64,000 nucleotides of DNA from JAEUMY01 sp033764435 (lineage in GTDB: Bacteria; Pseudomonadota; Gammaproteobacteria; Burkholderiales; Usitatibacteraceae): contig JANRIX010000070.1 in NCBI GenBank assembly GCA_033764435.1, positions 38,868 to 102,867 of the forward strand. Reading direction: 5' to 3'. The notes below the pieces were generated by a model. The model searched no databases. It was not told where the DNA came from and worked only from the letters and a program-made list of their open reading frames with translations. Every line of letters begins with the position of its first letter. Position 1 is the stretch's first letter. The position numbers and the translations under genes are program-made. Shown piece after piece: positions 8,401 to 17,158 of the stretch.

Positions 8401-8530
8401 GTCTTTTTTGGCGGAGCGAGCGAGCCAACTGCTTGGCTCGCGGGTAAGATTCGAAAGCTGACGGCGTTGTCGCAGACCGCCGCAGCGGGGTCGCGGAACG
8501 TGACCGAATCTCACCGCCTCCGCCAGTCTT
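8380..8530 (+). repeat. tRNA-linked repeat after tRNA-Ser(TGA)
   Basis: Bases 8380-8405 (tRNA 3' end plus five bases) recur exactly at 8505-8530, a period of 125. The core between (8411-8504) matches the core after tRNA-Ser(GCT) at 1272-1366, with about five differences in 95 bases. The duplicated ends match their own tRNA and not each other, so the shared core was placed beside two different tRNAs. Confidence 0.9.
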
Positions 8531-8592
8531 GAAACTTTCACGCTCATTCCCTAGTCTTACACCGTACCCATTCCCCCAATCAGGAGGATTCG

Positions 8593-9282
8593 ATGCAATC
8601 AGACAACGTTCAAACCTTGCAGACCGCCCAGGGTGGCAGCATTGCCGCCCAGCAGAACCGCGTGCTGCGCAATACCTACATGCTGCTCGCCATTTCGCTT
8701 GTGCCCACCGTGGCCGGCGCGGCGCTGGGCATGGCCCTGAAGCTGCCCTTCCTCACCGGATGGATGGGCCTGATCGTGTTCCTCGTCGGCGCCTTCGGCT
8801 TCATGTTCGCCATCGAGAAGAACAAGAACAACGGCCTCGGTGTGGCGCTGCTGCTGGGCTTCACGTTCTTCATGGGCCTCATGCTATCGAACCTGCTGAA
8901 CCGCATCATGTCGTTCGGCAACGGTGGTCAGCTCATCGCCCTCGCGTTCGGCGGCACGTCCATCATCTTCTTCGGCATGGCCACGCTGGCCTCGACGATC
9001 AAGAAGGATCTGTCCGGCATGGGCAAGTTCCTGTTCGTCGGTGCGCTGATCATTTTTGTTGCGGCCATCGCCAACGTGTTCCTGCAGATCCCCGCGCTGA
9101 TGCTGACCATTTCCGTGCTGGCCATCGGCATCTTCTCCGCATTCATGCTGTATGACATCAACCGGATCATCACCGGCGGCGAGACCAATTACATCTCGGC
9201 CACGCTGGCGATCTACCTGGACATCTACAACGTGTTCTCGAACCTGCTGGCCCTGCTCGGCATTTTCGGCGGCGACGACTGA
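8593..9282 (+). CDS. BAX inhibitor-1 / YccA-family membrane protein
   Basis: 229-residue inner-membrane protein with seven hydrophobic segments, as in the UPF0005 family (YbhL, YccA). Some members modulate the FtsH protease or leak calcium; the function here is not known. The ATG follows a strong AGGAGG at 8582-8587. The C-terminal S-A-T-L-A-I-Y-L-D-I-Y-N-V-F-S-N-L-L motif is typical. It is a single-gene unit closed by a strong terminator. Confidence 0.9.
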   Translation: MQSDNVQTLQTAQGGSIAAQQNRVLRNTYMLLAISLVPTVAGAALGMALKLPFLTGWMGLIVFLVGAFGFMFAIEKNKNNGLGVALLLGFTFFMGLMLSNLLNRIMSFGNGGQLIALAFGGTSIIFFGMATLASTIKKDLSGMGKFLFVGALIIFVAAIANVFLQIPALMLTISVLAIGIFSAFMLYDINRIITGGETNYISATLAIYLDIYNVFSNLLALLGIFGGDD

Positions 9283-9294
9283 CCAACGCCTGCT

Positions 9295-9306
9295 GCGAAT
9301 ATTCGC
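9295..9306. repeat. Iterated palindrome, copy 5 (intergenic)
   Basis: Exact copy 12 bases past the stop of the BAX-inhibitor-like gene, directly before the terminator. Confidence 0.95.
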
Positions 9307-9310
9307 AAGC

Positions 9311-9338
9311 AAAAAGGGCGGCCCTGGCCGCCCTTTTT
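9311..9338. terminator. Bidirectional terminator
   Basis: A 13-bp perfect stem (AAAAAGGGCGGCC / GGCCGCCCTTTTT) with a 2-base loop has an A-run on one side and a T-run on the other. It can stop transcription from both the BAX-inhibitor-like gene and convergent rlmD. Confidence 0.9.
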
Positions 9339-9358
9339 CTTTGGCATGCGCCCTGACT

Positions 9359-10687
9359 TCATCGCTCAAACCATGCGATGGATTCCACGTGCGCCGTGTG
9401 CGGAAACATGTTGACCACGCCCGCTGCCTTCAGCCGATAGCCCTTGGCATTCACCAGCACTTCCGCGTCACGCGCGAGCGTTGACGGATTGCAGGACACG
9501 TAGACAATGCGCTTCACCGTGTTCTCGTCGACCAGCTTGCACACTTCCATAGCGCCATCCCGCGGCGGGTCGATCAGCCACTTCGAGGCCTTGGGCAGAG
9601 ACGCCACAGCGCGCACCGGATCGGTGTAAAGGTCCGCGGCGAAGAAACGCGCCCGGTCGGAGAGTCCATTGCGCGCGGCATTCTCCCCCGCACGCTGCAC
9701 CAACGCTTCACTTCCCTCCACGCCCACCACGTTGGCGCCGCGGCGCGCGATGGCCAGGCTGAAGTTGCCCAGCCCGCAGAAGAGATCCACCACATCCTCG
9801 CCCGCGCGCGGGTCGAGCAGGTCCACGGCGCGCTTCACCATGCGCTCGTTGATCTCGTGATTGACCTGGGTGAACTCGGTGGGCCGGAAGGCCAGCTCCA
9901 GGTCGAACTCGGGCAGCCGATAAGTGAGCGCTGGCGCGTCAAGCGGATACCAGGCGACTGCCGTCTCCGGGCCCTTGGGCTGCTGCCACCACTGGATGCG
10001 ATGCGCATCCGCGAATATTCGCAGGCGGTCCTCATCCGCCGCGCTGAGCGGCTCCAGGACACGCAGGACCAGCACGGTCACGTTGGCGCCGATGGCGACC
10101 TCAATCTGCGGAATGCGATCACGACCATCCAGTGTGGTCATGAATTCGCGCAGCGGCGTGATCAGATGCCCGATGTGCCGCGGCAGGACCTCGCAGGACG
10201 CCATGTCGGCGACGTAGCTGCTCTTCCGCTCGCGGAAACCGACCAGCACGCCGCCCTTCTTGGGCACGAAATGCACCGAGAGTCGCGCGCGCTGGCGATA
10301 ACCCCAGGGCGAGCCGCTGATGGGCGGCAGGACCTGGCCAGGCTCGACCTTGCCGATGCGCGCCAGATTGTCTTCGAGGACGCGCTGCTTGGCCGCCAGC
10401 TGCAGCGCGGGCGAGGCATGCTGCATGGCGCAACCGCCGCACAGACCGAAAAACGTGCAGCCGGGTATGACCCGGTCCGCGCTTTCGCGCAATACCGCTT
10501 GGGTCTCGCCTTCCTCGAAGTTGGGCTTGATGCGTGTGGCCTGCCAGGTCACGCGCTCGCCCGGCAACGCACCTTCGATGAACACTGCCTTGCCGTCGAT
10601 CCGCGCAATGCCGCGCCCCTCATGGTCCAACGACTCAATCAGTGCCTCGCGCAATGCTCCGCGCGGTTTGTTCGATCTTGTTCGCAT
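9359..10687 (-). CDS. rlmD: 23S rRNA (uracil-1939-C5) methyltransferase
   Basis: 442-residue SAM-dependent RNA methyltransferase of the TrmA/RlmC/RlmD group. I placed the start at M-R-T-R-S-N-K (10687), because the longer open frame runs back into the protease gene. An N-terminal TRAM domain (about 10-65) precedes the iron-sulphur cysteines in C-T-F-F-G-L-C-G-G-C. The SAM motif V-D-L-F-C-G-L-G-N-F-S-L and the catalytic S-C-N-P-S-T motif are intact. It starts 2 bases after the end of the upstream protease gene, so the two may be co-transcribed. Palindrome copy 10011-10022 is read R-I-F-A. Confidence 0.93.
   Translation of the reverse strand: MRTRSNKPRGALREALIESLDHEGRGIARIDGKAVFIEGALPGERVTWQATRIKPNFEEGETQAVLRESADRVIPGCTFFGLCGGCAMQHASPALQLAAKQRVLEDNLARIGKVEPGQVLPPISGSPWGYRQRARLSVHFVPKKGGVLVGFRERKSSYVADMASCEVLPRHIGHLITPLREFMTTLDGRDRIPQIEVAIGANVTVLVLRVLEPLSAADEDRLRIFADAHRIQWWQQPKGPETAVAWYPLDAPALTYRLPEFDLELAFRPTEFTQVNHEINERMVKRAVDLLDPRAGEDVVDLFCGLGNFSLAIARRGANVVGVEGSEALVQRAGENAARNGLSDRARFFAADLYTDPVRAVASLPKASKWLIDPPRDGAMEVCKLVDENTVKRIVYVSCNPSTLARDAEVLVNAKGYRLKAAGVVNMFPHTAHVESIAWFER
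10011..10022. repeat. Iterated palindrome, copy 6
   Basis: Exact copy inside rlmD, read R-I-F-A with CGA-ATA-TTC-GC codons, including the rare codons CGA and ATA. Confidence 0.95.
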
Positions 10688-10689
10688 TG

Positions 10690-13164
10690 TCAGCGCACTG
10701 CCTCGCACTCGGTCGCCGGGTTCGAGAAAGTCAGGCGCTGGACCTGCTTGGTCACTGAAACGCCATCGATCGAATACTGCAGCGTCGCCTGATTGCCGTT
10801 CGTGATGGCCAGACTCATGGTGCCGACAGTGGTCTCGCTGGTCGTCGTCCATGGCGCGGCGTTGAACACCGGACCTGTCACCCGCTTGAGCGGTCCGGAA
10901 TAGATGATCGAGTTTCCGCTCTGGCGGGTCCCCGGCGCCATCAGATACCACACATCGCGACCGGTGGCGTCGTAAGTGTAGAGACCAACGGAAATGATGT
11001 CGCTTTGATGGATGATGTTGAGTCCCCAGCCATCCTCAGTCGGATTCCACCAGATGTCCTGGTAGTTTCGTGCATAGCTGCGGTCGAACGCATTGAAGCT
11101 GCAGTTCGGCGCGGTGGCGTAAGTGAGCCGGGTGAGAGACTTGTTCACCGGCGTCTCGTTCACCGTGTACGAGATGTCCAGGTTTGCGCTTCCCAGAAAA
11201 TTGAGGCGCATCGAACCGACTGTCGTTCGCTGCACCTGGCTGGCCGGCCAGGGTAAGGTGTTGAACGCCGGCCCCCGTGATCGCACCAGCGGGCCAACAT
11301 AGCTGCCGTCGGGCTGGCGGGTCGCGCCATTGAGGATGAGGAAGAGCGGCTGTCCATCACTGTCGAACGTGTACAAAGCGCCCGCCAGGATGTTGTCCTG
11401 GTGGTTGAGCGCGAGACCCCAGCCACTTTCGGTCTGGTTCCACCAAATGTCGCTGTAGTTGGTTGTCGCGGTGGAGAACCTGGCGAGGATCTGGTAGTTG
11501 CCGGTGGTGGCTGCCGGATCCCAATGCCCGACACTGACGTAGTAGGTACCGGGCGTGGTGATTCGATAGGTGAAACCGAATTCGTTGTTGCGCAACTCGA
11601 CATCATCTTCTGAAACGAGTCCAGATCCTTCGCTATTGAGAAGGGCGCCCGCAAGGTCGTTGCCGCCCGTCGAGAACACGGTGAGGTGTCCGGGCTGGGT
11701 CACGGTGATGCGGAATACATCCAGATCGCCGGGATAGTCGATGCTTGCGGTCACGCTGCCGCCCATCGCGATCTCGCGCGTGGATGTCGAAGGCATCGAT
11801 GGGTCCACATCCACCGCGGTCTGAGCCACATTCATGATGATGGGCCGGATGGTCGGATAGAACGCCTCGAACCGCCCGTACAGCGCCAGCTCATTGAGGT
11901 TGCTGCAGCTCAGACCACCCGCTTGGCGTATGGTCGTGCCTGAAAGAATGCCGCGCAGCTGCAGCCCTTGCGATGCGGATAGCGTGAACAGTCCGGAACC
12001 ACTGCTGCCGCCCTCGATGACACCGCGGGTGAAGCTCACGCCATAGAGATCGATCGGATAGCCGACGACACGGATGCGGGGCTCGGTGACGCTACCCTCC
12101 GAATACTTCATGGGATCGCCACGTGGATGGCTCACGCCGACGACGGGTGTGTTGTCCGCCAAATCCGCCGCATCCCAACCCGAGTAGACGGTTCCGTTGG
12201 GTGGCGTCCCATTCAGTTCCAACAATGTCGAGTCCACCATCTGGTTGGTCTGCGTCATCTGGGCGCCGCCCGCCAGCTGTACCCGCGAACCGTTCCCGGT
12301 ATCCAGCTGACCACAGGCCACGTTCTCGTAAAACCAGAAAGTGGTCAGGCTGGCAGCCTCCGCCGCGGTAGAAATGCAATGATTGGCGGTGAGCAGAAAC
12401 GCACGCGGAAACTTGTCGCTGTTGATGAGCGTTCCGCTGCAAATGAATCCTGACGAACCCCGGCGAAACTGGAGGTGCGCGACCGACTTCTTCCGCTCTT
12501 CCAGTGCCGCATTGAGTCCGGGTATGGTGGACGAGCACCTGACATCGACATTGCAACTGCCGGATGCCTCCTTCGCAACACTTTGCATGGACTCGCGGGT
12601 GAAGGGCGAAATGTCGAAGTGCATGAGCGAGCCGACGCCGATTTCAGTGTCGTCGGGCAGAACGGTGGGGCGCAGCAGGCGCAATTCGATCGTCTGCTCG
12701 GCACCTTCGGTGTAGGGCGTCCAGATCTCCTGCTCCATGCCGGTGATACGCATGAACTCGACGGGTCCGGCGGGCCCGGCTGCACGGAGCTCTCCACCCG
12801 AAACGCGAGCCGGCAGATCGAGACGAAGGCGCAAGCCGACCGCGCCCTCGGAGCGCACGGTGAAGCGCGCTACAGCGCTGCCGTCCGGCTGTGCGATCCA
12901 GCGGGTCGCGACAGACGTGTCGTCCAGGTCAACCACCCGACTTACACGGATCAGCCCGGCAATATCCTCGGCCGGGGCCTGGCGCTTGGCCAACGTCGCT
13001 TGGGACAAGTCGATCCGGGCTGCTGATGTTGTCGAGGTGAACTGGTGGACTGGATTGGCCAGCCCCAAGCCCAGCGCGCGGCCAGGCATCTGCTGAGCCA
13101 CGGCGCTTGTCGCCAACATGAGCATCGAAAAAGCGGTAAGGCCTGCGAGGTGGCGGGGAGACAT
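10690..13164 (-). CDS. Secreted trypsin-fold (lysyl-endopeptidase-like) protease with PPC domain and two W-W-N-P-T-E repeats
   Basis: 824 residues. A signal peptide (1-23, ending A-V-A) is followed by a pro-region-like segment (to about 220) and a trypsin-fold catalytic domain (about 225-440) with the His in T-A-N-H-C and the Ser in G-G-S-S-G-S-G, similar in layout to Achromobacter lysyl endopeptidase. A pre-peptidase C-terminal (PPC) beta domain (about 470-570) comes next. Two ~115-residue tandem repeats complete the protein, each opening with N-Y-x-D-I-W-W-N and then a G-W-G-L motif. Such repeats occur in secreted proteins of this bacterial group without a known function; surface binding is a guess. 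No secretion-system gene is adjacent. Confidence 0.85.
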   Translation of the reverse strand: MSPRHLAGLTAFSMLMLATSAVAQQMPGRALGLGLANPVHQFTSTTSAARIDLSQATLAKRQAPAEDIAGLIRVSRVVDLDDTSVATRWIAQPDGSAVARFTVRSEGAVGLRLRLDLPARVSGGELRAAGPAGPVEFMRITGMEQEIWTPYTEGAEQTIELRLLRPTVLPDDTEIGVGSLMHFDISPFTRESMQSVAKEASGSCNVDVRCSSTIPGLNAALEERKKSVAHLQFRRGSSGFICSGTLINSDKFPRAFLLTANHCISTAAEAASLTTFWFYENVACGQLDTGNGSRVQLAGGAQMTQTNQMVDSTLLELNGTPPNGTVYSGWDAADLADNTPVVGVSHPRGDPMKYSEGSVTEPRIRVVGYPIDLYGVSFTRGVIEGGSSGSGLFTLSASQGLQLRGILSGTTIRQAGGLSCSNLNELALYGRFEAFYPTIRPIIMNVAQTAVDVDPSMPSTSTREIAMGGSVTASIDYPGDLDVFRITVTQPGHLTVFSTGGNDLAGALLNSEGSGLVSEDDVELRNNEFGFTYRITTPGTYYVSVGHWDPAATTGNYQILARFSTATTNYSDIWWNQTESGWGLALNHQDNILAGALYTFDSDGQPLFLILNGATRQPDGSYVGPLVRSRGPAFNTLPWPASQVQRTTVGSMRLNFLGSANLDISYTVNETPVNKSLTRLTYATAPNCSFNAFDRSYARNYQDIWWNPTEDGWGLNIIHQSDIISVGLYTYDATGRDVWYLMAPGTRQSGNSIIYSGPLKRVTGPVFNAAPWTTTSETTVGTMSLAITNGNQATLQYSIDGVSVTKQVQRLTFSNPATECEAVR

Positions 13165-13203
13165 GGTGTGATCCTCGTTCAGTCAGAAAGCGGGTAGAAC
13201 CAA

Positions 13204-14202
13204 CTACGGACGGGCTGCCGATCCAGACGCGAAACTCCTCCAAATGCGTCGCAAGCCCAGCCACTGCTGCGACCAGAATCCGTCGCCATAGTTGCGTCCG
13301 GTTTCCTGGTCGCGAATCCCGGTCGGGGGATAGACGTGGTCAAAATTCGCCGTCCCGAACAGCCGGTCCCACACTGGAAACAGCACCGCAAAGTTGCAGC
13401 CGCGCGCGTTGCCCTCATGGCCGAGGCCGATGGCGTGATGCACCCGATGGAAGCGCGGGCTGACCAGCAGGCTCTCTGCCCAGCCGAAGCCGGTCCGAAT
13501 ATTCGCATGCGACAGGCTCTCGACCACGCGGCTCGCCACCACGATCAGCACGAACTGGCCGGGCGGCACGCCGATCAGCAGCGCAACCAGCGAAAACACG
13601 GCCGCCACAATCACATCGTCCAGCAGATGGTTGCGGTTGTCGGTCCAGAAGGTCATGCGCCGCTGGCTGTGATGCAGGGCATGCAGCGCCCACCACCATT
13701 CAAACTGGTGCTGCCAGCGGTGCAGCCAGTAGGCAACGAAATCCAGAATGACCAGGTACATCAGCAGGCTCACGAACGGATGCTCGTTCAGCCACGGCAG
13801 CGCATCCTCCAGCTTGGGCGGGATGAAGCCCTGCATGCGCAGCCAGCCGTCAATGCCATCGACCACCGGCAGCAGCAGCAGGAAGGTCAGCAACGGCAGC
13901 ACACCCAGGCGGCCCAGCAGCGTATAGATGACGTCCACGCGAATCTGCCGACCCGACGTCGCGTCTGCCGACCAGTCCTCGGCCGGCTTCCAGCGCTCCA
14001 GCAGGCCCAGCACCAACGCGAGCAGACTCACTTCGATGACGCCGATGAGGAAGAGCTCCGTGGCATTGAATGCGGGCTCGGTCCACGACGCGAACCCCAG
14101 CGCGAACAACACGGGCTGCACCACGGCCTCGAACAGCCATTGATGGGCGGCGGCATAGCCACCGGTGAGCAAGTCCATCAAACTTTGCATCAGCGCTTCC
14201 AT
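13204..14202 (-). CDS. Sterol desaturase / fatty-acid hydroxylase family membrane enzyme
   Basis: 332-residue integral membrane di-iron oxygenase. The histidine clusters are complete: H-R-W-Q-H, H-A-L-H-H and H-R-V-H-H, among four to five hydrophobic segments. The family hydroxylates or desaturates lipid chains; the substrate here is unknown. It is last in a minus-strand operon and overlaps the deacetylase gene by 13 bases, which suggests a joint envelope-lipid or polysaccharide role. It carries a one-mismatch palindrome at 13495-13506. Confidence 0.85.
   Translation of the reverse strand: MEALMQSLMDLLTGGYAAAHQWLFEAVVQPVLFALGFASWTEPAFNATELFLIGVIEVSLLALVLGLLERWKPAEDWSADATSGRQIRVDVIYTLLGRLGVLPLLTFLLLLPVVDGIDGWLRMQGFIPPKLEDALPWLNEHPFVSLLMYLVILDFVAYWLHRWQHQFEWWWALHALHHSQRRMTFWTDNRNHLLDDVIVAAVFSLVALLIGVPPGQFVLIVVASRVVESLSHANIRTGFGWAESLLVSPRFHRVHHAIGLGHEGNARGCNFAVLFPVWDRLFGTANFDHVYPPTGIRDQETGRNYGDGFWSQQWLGLRRIWRSFASGSAARP
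13495..13506. repeat. Iterated palindrome, one mismatch (CCGAATATTCGC)
   Basis: First base differs from the consensus; on the gene strand it still reads A-N-I-R. Confidence 0.85.
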
Positions 14203-14945
14203 CGCGGATGCTCCGTGATGCGGGCAAAGCAGAAGCCCTTGGCCTTCAGGCCGGCAACAAGATCATCCAGCTTCGGCCACAACGGGTCCTTGCGTGACCA
14301 GATGCCCAGATGCCAGAGCAGGATGTCGCCATCGCGAATATTCGCAAGCTGCTTCCTGATGAGCGCATCGGAGGGAAATTTGTCGGACGGGAGTTCATCG
14401 CCGCTGAAGCCCGCGTCCGACCATGCCACGTGACGATAGCCGCATGCCTCGGCGAAGCGGGTGGCGTTGGACGTGAGCTTGCCGCCGGGCGCACGCCAGA
14501 TGGGGTCTAGCGCACGGCCGGTCATGGCCTTGAAGGCTTCGTCCGGCTTCTTCAACTCGGCGCACAGCGCTTTCGCATCCAGGCGCTCGCCTTGGGTCTT
14601 CCCCCACGGCAGGTAGTTCACCTTGTCGCCCGCATCACCGCGAAAGTACCAGTGCCGCCAGGTGTGCGAGCCAAATGCGTGGCCCTCGTCCGCGCGGGCT
14701 TTCCAGTACGCAGCCCACGAAGGATCGAGCGAGGTGTCGCCACGTTGCGTCTTTTCGTTGGCGAGAAAGAACGTGGCCTTCACATCGTGCTTCTTCAGGA
14801 TGGCCGCCATCTCCTCGGCCGGGCCCATGTGGCCGGTGTCGAGCGTGAGGTAGACCGTGCCCTTGCAGGACGCGGCATGAGCATTGACCGCCAGCATGAG
14901 CACGGCAACCAGCGCGGCAGCCAGGGCGGGCAATCGAAAGTGCAT
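14190..14945 (-). CDS. Secreted polysaccharide deacetylase-family protein
   Basis: 251 residues with a signal peptide from M-H-F-R-L-P (start 14945) to about A-H-A-A-S. A NodB-type domain follows, with R-A-P-G-G and the metal-binding S-H-T-W-R-H intact. Motif 1 reads T-L-D-T-G-H where the family has T-F-D-D-G, so the second (metal-binding) Asp is replaced by Thr. Activity may be altered or rely on another ligand. It is the middle gene of a three-gene operon, starting inside the tail of the beta-propeller gene by the longer frame or about 18 bases after it by this start. Palindrome copy 14334-14345 is read A-N-I-R. Confidence 0.82.
   Translation of the reverse strand: MHFRLPALAAALVAVLMLAVNAHAASCKGTVYLTLDTGHMGPAEEMAAILKKHDVKATFFLANEKTQRGDTSLDPSWAAYWKARADEGHAFGSHTWRHWYFRGDAGDKVNYLPWGKTQGERLDAKALCAELKKPDEAFKAMTGRALDPIWRAPGGKLTSNATRFAEACGYRHVAWSDAGFSGDELPSDKFPSDALIRKQLANIRDGDILLWHLGIWSRKDPLWPKLDDLVAGLKAKGFCFARITEHPRWKR
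14334..14345. repeat. Iterated palindrome, copy 7
   Basis: Exact copy in the deacetylase gene, read A-N-I-R. Confidence 0.95.
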
Positions 14946-14962
14946 GCCGAAAGTGTCGGGCC

Positions 14963-15949
14963 TCAACGGCGCGGCGCGTGGGAGAAGAAGTAGATGCCGT
15001 GCGGCGACTTGCCCACCGGAATCTCCTGGATGGTCTTCTTGGTCGCCATGTCCACGACCGCGACCTTGCGCGCCCAGCGGGCCGTGACCCAGAGGTGCTT
15101 CCCATCGCGTGTCAGCTCCATGCAGTCCGGGCCACCCTTCACGGGAATGGTGTCGACCACGTCGAGCGTGGTCTGGTCGATGACGCTGATGGTGTTGGCC
15201 ACGCGGTTGGACAGCAGCACGCGCCTGCCGTCACCCATGGCGATGAAGTTATGCGCGCCCTCGCCGGTCTTGATCTTCTTCACCGACTTCTTGCTCCGCC
15301 AGTCGATGACTTCGACATAGTTGTCGCCGGTCATCCCGACCAGCAGATGCTTGTCATCCGGCGTCATCCAGATGCCAGCTGGCTGCTTGCCGACGGGCAT
15401 CTTCCACGCCACCGCCTGCGTCTTGAGATCGATGGCGGCAATTTCATTCGAGTCCTGCAGCGTGATGAAGGCGAAGGCGCTTTGGGAATCGAAGGCGACA
15501 TGGCTGGGCGTCTTGGGCAGCGCGAGGCGCTTCACCAGCTTGAAATCGGTGCCGTTGTAGAGGTCAACCCGGTCCAGACGCAGCGACACCGACACGAACC
15601 ATTTGCGATCGGGCGAAAAGCCGATCTGGTACGGATCGGAAATGCCGTCGATGCGACGTTTCACCTCACCCGTTTTCGGGTCCAGGAACACCAGATCGTT
15701 ACTAGCCGCGTTGGCGACGATGAGGAACTGGTCATCCGGGGTCGCCATGAGGTGATGCGGTTCCTTGCCCACCGGCAGGCGCTTCGTTTCCTTCATGGTC
15801 GCCTTGTCGATGAGGCTGATGCTGCCGTCGCCGGAGTTGAGCACGACGGCGACTTCGGCATGGGCAGGCAGTGCCGTCAGGGCGCCGAGGCAGATCAGCG
15901 AAGCAAGGCAAGTCAGTAACAGATTCGATGCACGGATGATGTTCATCAA
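14963..15949 (-). CDS. Secreted YVTN-type beta-propeller protein
   Basis: 328 residues with a signal peptide (about 1-31, ending P-A-H-A). Six to seven repeats of about 42 residues follow, each with an S-x-I-D / V-I-D strand and a G-K-x-P turn, as in YVTN/YncE surface propellers. No catalytic site is evident. It is the first gene of the operon with the polysaccharide deacetylase and the fatty-acid hydroxylase, so a binding or scaffolding role in envelope modification is a reasonable inference. Confidence 0.8.
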   Translation of the reverse strand: MMNIIRASNLLLTCLASLICLGALTALPAHAEVAVVLNSGDGSISLIDKATMKETKRLPVGKEPHHLMATPDDQFLIVANAASNDLVFLDPKTGEVKRRIDGISDPYQIGFSPDRKWFVSVSLRLDRVDLYNGTDFKLVKRLALPKTPSHVAFDSQSAFAFITLQDSNEIAAIDLKTQAVAWKMPVGKQPAGIWMTPDDKHLLVGMTGDNYVEVIDWRSKKSVKKIKTGEGAHNFIAMGDGRRVLLSNRVANTISVIDQTTLDVVDTIPVKGGPDCMELTRDGKHLWVTARWARKVAVVDMATKKTIQEIPVGKSPHGIYFFSHAPRR

Positions 15950-15981
15950 AAACAGGGCCTGTCAGAGGGAAAAGACGCGAA

Positions 15982-16602
15982 TTGAAGCGGCGCAATGCTA
16001 CCATGCAACGCCTTGCCTCCCCTCCCGGCCGACAGCGGATTTCACTCTTGTTCTCGCCTGCCCTCAACTTCTGTTCCATCTGCGGAAAGTCCACCGAAGT
16101 CAAGGTGCCGGATGGCGACAATCGTCCGCGAGCGGTCTGCACTGGCTGCAACACCATCCACTACCAGAATCCCAAGATCGTGGTGGGCTGCCTGCCCGTG
16201 TGGGAAGACAAAATTCTCATCTGCAAGCGCGCCATCGAGCCGCGCTACGGCCTGTGGACGCTGCCGGCGGGCTTCATGGAGAACGGCGAGTCGGTGGCCG
16301 AGGGTGCGATGCGCGAAGCGGTCGAAGAGGCCAACGCCAGGGTGGAGATCACCCAGCTCTACACGACCTACTCCATCCCCTCCATTAGTCAGGTCTACAT
16401 CATGTTCCTGGCCCGGTTGCTCGACCCGGACGTATCCGCCGGGCCGGAGAGCCTGGAGGTGAAACTCGTCACCGAAGAGGAGATTCCCTGGGACCAGCTC
16501 GCCTTCGTCATGGTGAAGCGGACCCTCAGGCACTACCTGGAGGATCGCAAGACCGGCGTGTTCGTGCCGCGATTTGGCGATATCCGGCCACCGGAGCGCT
16601 AG
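15982..16602 (+). CDS. Nudix hydrolase with N-terminal zinc ribbon
   Basis: Up to 206 residues. An N-terminal zinc ribbon (C-S-I-C-G ... C-T-G-C) precedes a Nudix domain whose box G-F-M-E-N-G-E-x7-R-E-A-V-E-E is intact. The layout resembles NADH/ADP-ribose pyrophosphatases. The true start is unclear: in-frame ATGs at 15982 and 16003 both add residues ahead of the family start, and a TTG near 16048 would begin close to the zinc ribbon. It stands alone and is divergent from the beta-propeller operon. Confidence 0.82.
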   Translation: MKRRNATMQRLASPPGRQRISLLFSPALNFCSICGKSTEVKVPDGDNRPRAVCTGCNTIHYQNPKIVVGCLPVWEDKILICKRAIEPRYGLWTLPAGFMENGESVAEGAMREAVEEANARVEITQLYTTYSIPSISQVYIMFLARLLDPDVSAGPESLEVKLVTEEEIPWDQLAFVMVKRTLRHYLEDRKTGVFVPRFGDIRPPER

Positions 16603-16717
16603 TCTCCCGATCCAAATCTCGGGGAAACCCCGACCAGGCGGCCCTTGCAACACATTGCAATCCATCTGTCATCGGCCCCATACTGTGCGAGGACGTTTTC
16701 GAGCCAGGAAAGAGAAC

Positions 16718-17086
16718 ATGAAAAAGATCACCGCACTCTGCATCGCAACCCTTGTCACATGCTCCGCCAGCCCCGTCTTTGCGGCTGACGGCCCCCGTCT
16801 CAACTGTGACGACCTCAAGGCCAAGATCGAAGCGAAGTTCCAGACCAAAGGCGTGAAGAACTACACGCTCGAAGCCGTGGACAAGAAGGCGGACGAAGGT
16901 GGCGCCAAGGTGCTCGGCACCTGCGACGGCAACACGAAGAAAATGCTCTACAAGCGCGGCGCAGCGCCGGCGGCAGAAGCCAAGGCGGATGCGAAGCCGG
17001 CCACCAAGGCCGACGCACCGAAGGCCGAAGCCAAGGCTGCCGCCCCGGCGAGCAAGCCCGAGCCCGCCAAGCCGGCTGGCAAATAG
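16718..17086 (+). CDS. Periplasmic DUF1161-family protein with Ala/Lys/Pro tail
   Basis: 122 residues from an ATG with AGGAAAGAG just upstream. A signal peptide (1-22, ending V-F-A) precedes a compact DUF1161 domain (about 26-80) with two cysteines (L-N-C-D-D and G-T-C-D-G) that could form a disulphide. The C-terminal 40 residues are an Ala/Lys/Pro low-complexity tail. Function unknown. A clean terminator follows. Confidence 0.8.
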   Translation: MKKITALCIATLVTCSASPVFAADGPRLNCDDLKAKIEAKFQTKGVKNYTLEAVDKKADEGGAKVLGTCDGNTKKMLYKRGAAPAAEAKADAKPATKADAPKAEAKAAAPASKPEPAKPAGK

Positions 17087-17108
17087 TCTTCGGACTGCAG
17101 CAACCAAG

Positions 17109-17133
17109 CGCCCGCACCTGCTGCGGGCGTTTT
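17109..17133 (+). terminator. Terminator after the DUF1161 gene
   Basis: Stem CGCCCGCA / TGCGGGCG, loop CCTGC, then TTTT. Confidence 0.85.
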
Positions 17134-17158
17134 CATTTGCACGCGCATGGCAGCGGCT

